Shown: positions 60,195 to 64,000 of the stretch, piece by piece
How positions within the stretch are numbered: the first letter of the stretch is position 1
Layout: each line of letters starts with the position of its first letter
DNA from: Bacteroidales bacterium
Lineage (GTDB): Bacteria > Bacteroidota > Bacteroidia > Bacteroidales > F082
Reading direction: 5' to 3'
DNA length: 64,000 bases
NCBI GenBank assembly: GCA_024400455.1
Contig: JAKSMU010000001.1
Coordinates: 62,001-126,000, forward strand
Notes under the pieces: generated by a model
Seen by the model: the letters and a program-made list of their open reading frames with translations, nothing else
The model's database searches: none
What the model was told of the DNA's origin: nothing
Position numbers and translations under genes: made by a program

Positions 60195-63100
60195 ATGGTC
60201 AATAACACAATAAATAGCAATTTCTCAAGCATTACGGTCAGTTTGGCTTCTCCAGAATCAATCCTTGCCCGTTCACACGGTGAGGTCTTGAAACCGGAAA
60301 CCATCAACTACCGCACATACAAGCCAGAACGTGACGGCTTGTTCTGCGAGAGAATTTTCGGACCTGTAAAAGACTGGGAATGCCACTGCGGAAAGTACAA
60401 GCGCATCAGATACAAGAATATCGTGTGCGACCACTGCGGTGTTGAAGTGACTGAAAAGAAAGTCAGAAGAGAGCGCATGGGTCACATCAAACTGGTGGTG
60501 CCTGTTGCTCATATCTGGTATTTCCGTTCATTGCCTAATAAGATCGGCGCTTTGTTGGGTATTCCTACAAAGAAACTCGATGCCATCATTTATTACGAAC
60601 GCTATGTTGTCATTCAAGGCGGTGCTTTGGAAGGCGCTCCTATTCCGGATGATTCTGAAGGCCGTAAGGTGGCTAGACTGGAATTCCTCACCGAAGAACA
60701 ATATCTTGACTTGCTGGAACAACTGCCTGTTGAAAACCAATATCTTAAGGATGATGATCCTAAGAAGTTCATCGCTAAGATGGGTGCAGAAGCAGTTTAT
60801 GACTTGCTGGCTTCCTTGGATATTGAAGCTGAAGCTGATAGACTTCGTGCGGAAGCTAATGACGTCAAGGCTCAGATGCGTAAGCAGGAATTGCTGAAGC
60901 GTTTGCAGGTGTTTGAGGCTTTCCGTGAAGCAAATACACATATTGAAAACCGTCCTGAATGGATGATTGTAAGTGTTGTGCCGGTCATTCCTCCGGAGTT
61001 GAGACCTCTCGTTCCGTTGGACGGCGGCCGTTTCGCTACTTCCGACCTGAACGACCTCTATCGTCGTGTCATCATCCGTAACAACCGTCTGAAACGTTTG
61101 ATTGAAATCAATGCTCCTGATGTCATTATGCGTAACGAAAAGCGTATGTTGCAGGAAGCTGTTGATTCATTGTTCGATAACTCACGCAAGTCAAGCGCAG
61201 TCAAGACTGACTCAAATCGTCCGCTGAAATCCTTGAGCGACAGCTTGAAAGGTAAGCAAGGCCGTTTCCGTCAGAACTTGTTGGGTAAGCGTGTCGACTA
61301 TTCCGGCCGTTCCGTTATCGTGGTCGGTCCAGACCTTCACATGAACGAATGCGGTCTGCCAAAGGATATGGCTGCCGAATTGTTCAAGCCGTTTGTCATC
61401 CGCAAGCTTATCGAACGCGGTATCGTGAAGACCGTGAAATCGGCAAAGAAGATTGTCGACCGCAAGGATCCTGTCGTTTGGGACATCCTTGAAAACATAT
61501 TGAAAGGTCACCCGATTCTCCTGAACCGTGCTCCTACACTGCACCGTTTGGGTATCCAGGCCTTCCAGCCGAAACTTATCGAAGGTAAGGCTATCCGTTT
61601 GCACCCATTGGTTTGTACGGCATTCAATGCTGACTTCGATGGTGACCAAATGGCTGTCCACGTACCGTTGGGCAATGCCGCTGTCCTTGAAGCTCAGATC
61701 TTGATGTTGGCTTCGCACAACATCCTGAATCCTTCGAATGGCGCTCCTATCACCCTGCCTTCTCAGGATATGGTTCTTGGTCTGTACTACATCACCAAGC
61801 CTCGTAAGAGCACGCCTGAACATCCTGTCAAGGGTGAAGGCATGTCGTTCTATTCGCCGGAAGAAGTCATCATCGCTTTGAATGAAGGCCGTGCCGATAT
61901 GCATGCCATCATCAATGTGAGAGTCGGTGTCCGCGAAAACGATCAGATTGTCACCAAGAAGATTGAAACCACCGTTGGCCGTGTGTTCTTCAACCAAGTC
62001 GTTCCTGATGACTTCGGCTTTATCAACGAACTGTTGACCAAGAAGTCACTGCGTACCATCGTCGGTGACATGGTGAGACACGAAGGTACCGCTATCACCA
62101 CCAAGTTCTTGGATGATATTAAGAATATGGGTTACCGCATGGCTTACAAGGGCGGCTTGTCATTCAATTTGGGCAATGTCCTTGTTCCTGCCATGAAGAG
62201 CAACCTCATTGAAGAAGCTAATGCAAAGGCTTCGGAAATCCGTGAATACGAAAAGATGGGCTTCATGGGTCCTAACGAACGCTATAACCAGATCGTTGAC
62301 CTTTGGACTGATGTCAATGCCAAGCTGACCAAGGAAGTGATGAACGTCCTTTCGAGCGATGACCAAGGCTTCAATCCTGTATACATGATGCTGCACTCTG
62401 GTGCTCGTGGTTCTGAAGCTCAGGTTTCACAGCTCTGCGGTATGAGAGGTTTGATGGCTAAGCCTATGAAGGCAGGTTCTGGTGGTTCCGAAATTATCGA
62501 AAACCCGATTCTTTCCAACTTCCAGGAAGGTCTGTCGGTTTTGGAATACTTCATTTCAACTCACGGTGCCCGTAAGGGTTTGGCCGATACCGCTTTGAAG
62601 ACCGCTGACGCTGGTTACTTGACCCGTCGTCTGGTCGACGTCGCTCACGATGTCATCATCACCGAAAAGGACTGCGGCACATTGCGTGGCCTGACCGTTT
62701 CACGCGGCGATGAAAAGAAAGAACCAGGAAAGCACTCCTTATTATATGATAGAATCTTGGGCCGTGTTGCCTTGCACGATGTCTTCCATCCACAAACCAA
62801 CGAGCTTATCGTTGCCGGCGGTGAAGAAATCAACGAGGAACGTGCCGAAGCTATCGATGAATCACCATTGGAGAGCGTTGAAATCCGTTCCGTGCTGACT
62901 TGCGAATCGAAGCGTGGCGTGTGCGCTAACTGCTATGGCCGTAACCTGTCATCCAGCAAGCTGGTGCAGAAGGGTGAAGCCGTGGGCGTTATCGCTGCCC
63001 AGTCAATCGGTGAACCTGGTACTCAGCTGACTCTGCGTACCTTCCACCAAGGTGGTAAGGCATCCAAGAATCTGGTCGCTTCAAGTGCCGAAGCCAAGTA

Positions 63101-64000
63101 CGACGGCTATCTTGAAATCGACGAATTGCGTTCAGTCAATGCTGAAAAGGATGGCCAGAAGTACCAAGTTGTCATCGGCCGTTCCGCTGAATTGAAACTG
63201 CACGACAGCAATACTGATGTCGTTCTGACGACTCTGAATATCCCATACGCTGCTAAGTTGTACTTTGCAAGCGGTGAAACCGTGAAGAAGGGCGACAAGC
63301 TGTTTGAATGGGATCCGTATAATGCTTCTATCGTTTCCGAATTTGCCGGTGAAATCCGCTTCCAGAATGTGGAAGAAGGCGTTACATTCCGTAAGGAAAC
63401 CATCGCTGAAACCGGATTTAACGAACGCGTTATCATTGAAGGTAAGAGAGGCGCCAAGAACCCGTTGATTGAGATTGTCGCAGATGGTGAAGTCGTTGCT
63501 TCATACGACCTTCCTGTCGATGCTCACGTTGTCGTCGAAGAAGGTGAAAAGATTAAGGCTGGTGACCAGCTCGTCCGTATTCCTCGTAATGTTTCGGGCG
63601 GTGGCGATATCACCGGCGGTCTGCCGCGTGTCCAGGAATTGTTCGAAGCCCGTAATCCTATTGACCCGGCTATCGTTTCCGAAATCGATGGTATCGTGAC
63701 TTTGGAAAAGAAACTGAAGCGTGGTAACCGTGAAGTCGTCGTTACAGCTAAGACTGGTGAACAGAAACGTTATCTGATTCCTACTTCAAAACAGATTTTG
63801 GCTCAGGAGAACGACTTTGTGAAAGCAGGTCAGCCGCTGTCGGAAGGTGCAATCACGCCTGCCAGCATCTTGGCAATCATGGGCCCAATGAAGGTTCAGG
63901 AATACATCGTCAACGAAGTTCAGAGCGTGTACCGTTCACAAGGTGTGACCATCAATGATAAGCACTTTGAAGTCATCGTCCGTCAGATGATGCGTAAGGT
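60195..64000 (+). CDS. rpoC: DNA-directed RNA polymerase subunit beta' (3' partial)
   Basis: The ATG at 60195 opens a frame that runs past the window edge (about 1268 codons visible of an expected ~1430). The N-terminal zinc finger is CHCGKYKRI...CDHCG. The catalytic [15 protein letters not shown] (Asp triad binding Mg2+) begins near 61626, and the second zinc site is [13 protein letters not shown] near 62904. Bridge/trigger regions: [44 protein letters not shown] and [14 protein letters not shown]. The sequence is intact up to the cut. Operon with rpoB. Confidence 0.97.
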   Translation, partial: MVNNTINSNFSSITVSLASPESILARSHGEVLKPETINYRTYKPERDGLFCERIFGPVKDWECHCGKYKRIRYKNIVCDHCGVEVTEKKVRRERMGHIKLVVPVAHIWYFRSLPNKIGALLGIPTKKLDAIIYYERYVVIQGGALEGAPIPDDSEGRKVARLEFLTEEQYLDLLEQLPVENQYLKDDDPKKFIAKMGAEAVYDLLASLDIEAEADRLRAEANDVKAQMRKQELLKRLQVFEAFREANTHIENRPEWMIVSVVPVIPPELRPLVPLDGGRFATSDLNDLYRRVIIRNNRLKRLIEINAPDVIMRNEKRMLQEAVDSLFDNSRKSSAVKTDSNRPLKSLSDSLKGKQGRFRQNLLGKRVDYSGRSVIVVGPDLHMNECGLPKDMAAELFKPFVIRKLIERGIVKTVKSAKKIVDRKDPVVWDILENILKGHPILLNRAPTLHRLGIQAFQPKLIEGKAIRLHPLVCTAFNADFDGDQMAVHVPLGNAAVLEAQILMLASHNILNPSNGAPITLPSQDMVLGLYYITKPRKSTPEHPVKGEGMSFYSPEEVIIALNEGRADMHAIINVRVGVRENDQIVTKKIETTVGRVFFNQVVPDDFGFINELLTKKSLRTIVGDMVRHEGTAITTKFLDDIKNMGYRMAYKGGLSFNLGNVLVPAMKSNLIEEANAKASEIREYEKMGFMGPNERYNQIVDLWTDVNAKLTKEVMNVLSSDDQGFNPVYMMLHSGARGSEAQVSQLCGMRGLMAKPMKAGSGGSEIIENPILSNFQEGLSVLEYFISTHGARKGLADTALKTADAGYLTRRLVDVAHDVIITEKDCGTLRGLTVSRGDEKKEPGKHSLLYDRILGRVALHDVFHPQTNELIVAGGEEINEERAEAIDESPLESVEIRSVLTCESKRGVCANCYGRNLSSSKLVQKGEAVGVIAAQSIGEPGTQLTLRTFHQGGKASKNLVASSAEAKYDGYLEIDELRSVNAEKDGQKYQVVIGRSAELKLHDSNTDVVLTTLNIPYAAKLYFASGETVKKGDKLFEWDPYNASIVSEFAGEIRFQNVEEGVTFRKETIAETGFNERVIIEGKRGAKNPLIEIVADGEVVASYDLPVDAHVVVEEGEKIKAGDQLVRIPRNVSGGGDITGGLPRVQELFEARNPIDPAIVSEIDGIVTLEKKLKRGNREVVVTAKTGEQKRYLIPTSKQILAQENDFVKAGQPLSEGAITPASILAIMGPMKVQEYIVNEVQSVYRSQGVTINDKHFEVIVRQMMRK

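Overview
The window is a contiguous piece of a Bacteroidota chromosome, almost certainly order Bacteroidales. The evidence is type IX secretion C-terminal sorting domains on secreted proteins, signal peptides ending in ANAQ-type cleavage sites, TonB receptors with a carboxypeptidase-regulatory-like N-terminus, promoters of the TTG / TAnnTTTG type, and the gene order rpsU-xerC-hpf-tRNAs-tuf-secE-nusG-rplKAJL-rpoBC. I cannot resolve the family or genus from the sequence alone.

Left part (1-37.4 kb) is mostly ordinary chromosomal genes. It opens with the tail of a large T9SS-secreted protein and a biotin-dependent-type carboxyltransferase whose C-terminal carrier domain lacks the biotinylated lysine. 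Next come three paralogous small outer-membrane beta-barrels, interrupted by a DUF4143-type ATPase gene preceded by five 33-bp tandem repeats. A carbohydrate block follows: secreted GH31 glucosidase, cytoplasmic branching enzyme and amylase of GH13, and secreted GH29 fucosidase. Then come a CpcT/CpeT-like exported protein, oligopeptidase B, a TonB receptor, a CPBP protease, a PspC/LiaF-like envelope-stress pair, a T9SS-exported peptidoglycan amidase, indolepyruvate oxidoreductase (iorAB), an M23 peptidase, and an apparent operon running beta-CASP nuclease - hisS - hutH - two small membrane proteins. A 1031-residue DUF2723/TMEM260-like membrane protein closes this part.

Middle part (37.4-49.6 kb) is accessory. 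Coding density falls, G+C swings sharply, and dispersed repeats, direct repeats and inverted repeats are common. It holds a DUF6266 protein, several unknown genes, a candidate 20-residue membrane peptide gene, a 48-codon ORF remnant, and a four-gene restriction-modification operon. That operon consists of a Dam-family adenine methylase, a PD-(D/E)XK protein, a DpnII-family endonuclease and a second DpnA-like methylase. The extra PD-(D/E)XK protein is the most interesting item in the window. A GC-rich WYL regulator and a RhuM-family pseudogene lie further right.

Right part (49.6-64 kb) is the core translation/transcription locus: rpsU, xerC, hpf, four tRNAs (Thr-TGT, Tyr-GTA, Gly-TCC, Thr-GGT), tuf, tRNA-Trp, secE, nusG, rplK, rplA, rplJ, rplL, rpoB (apparently starting at TTG) and rpoC, which runs off the right edge. 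Functional calls rest on recognising motifs by eye; no database search was possible.
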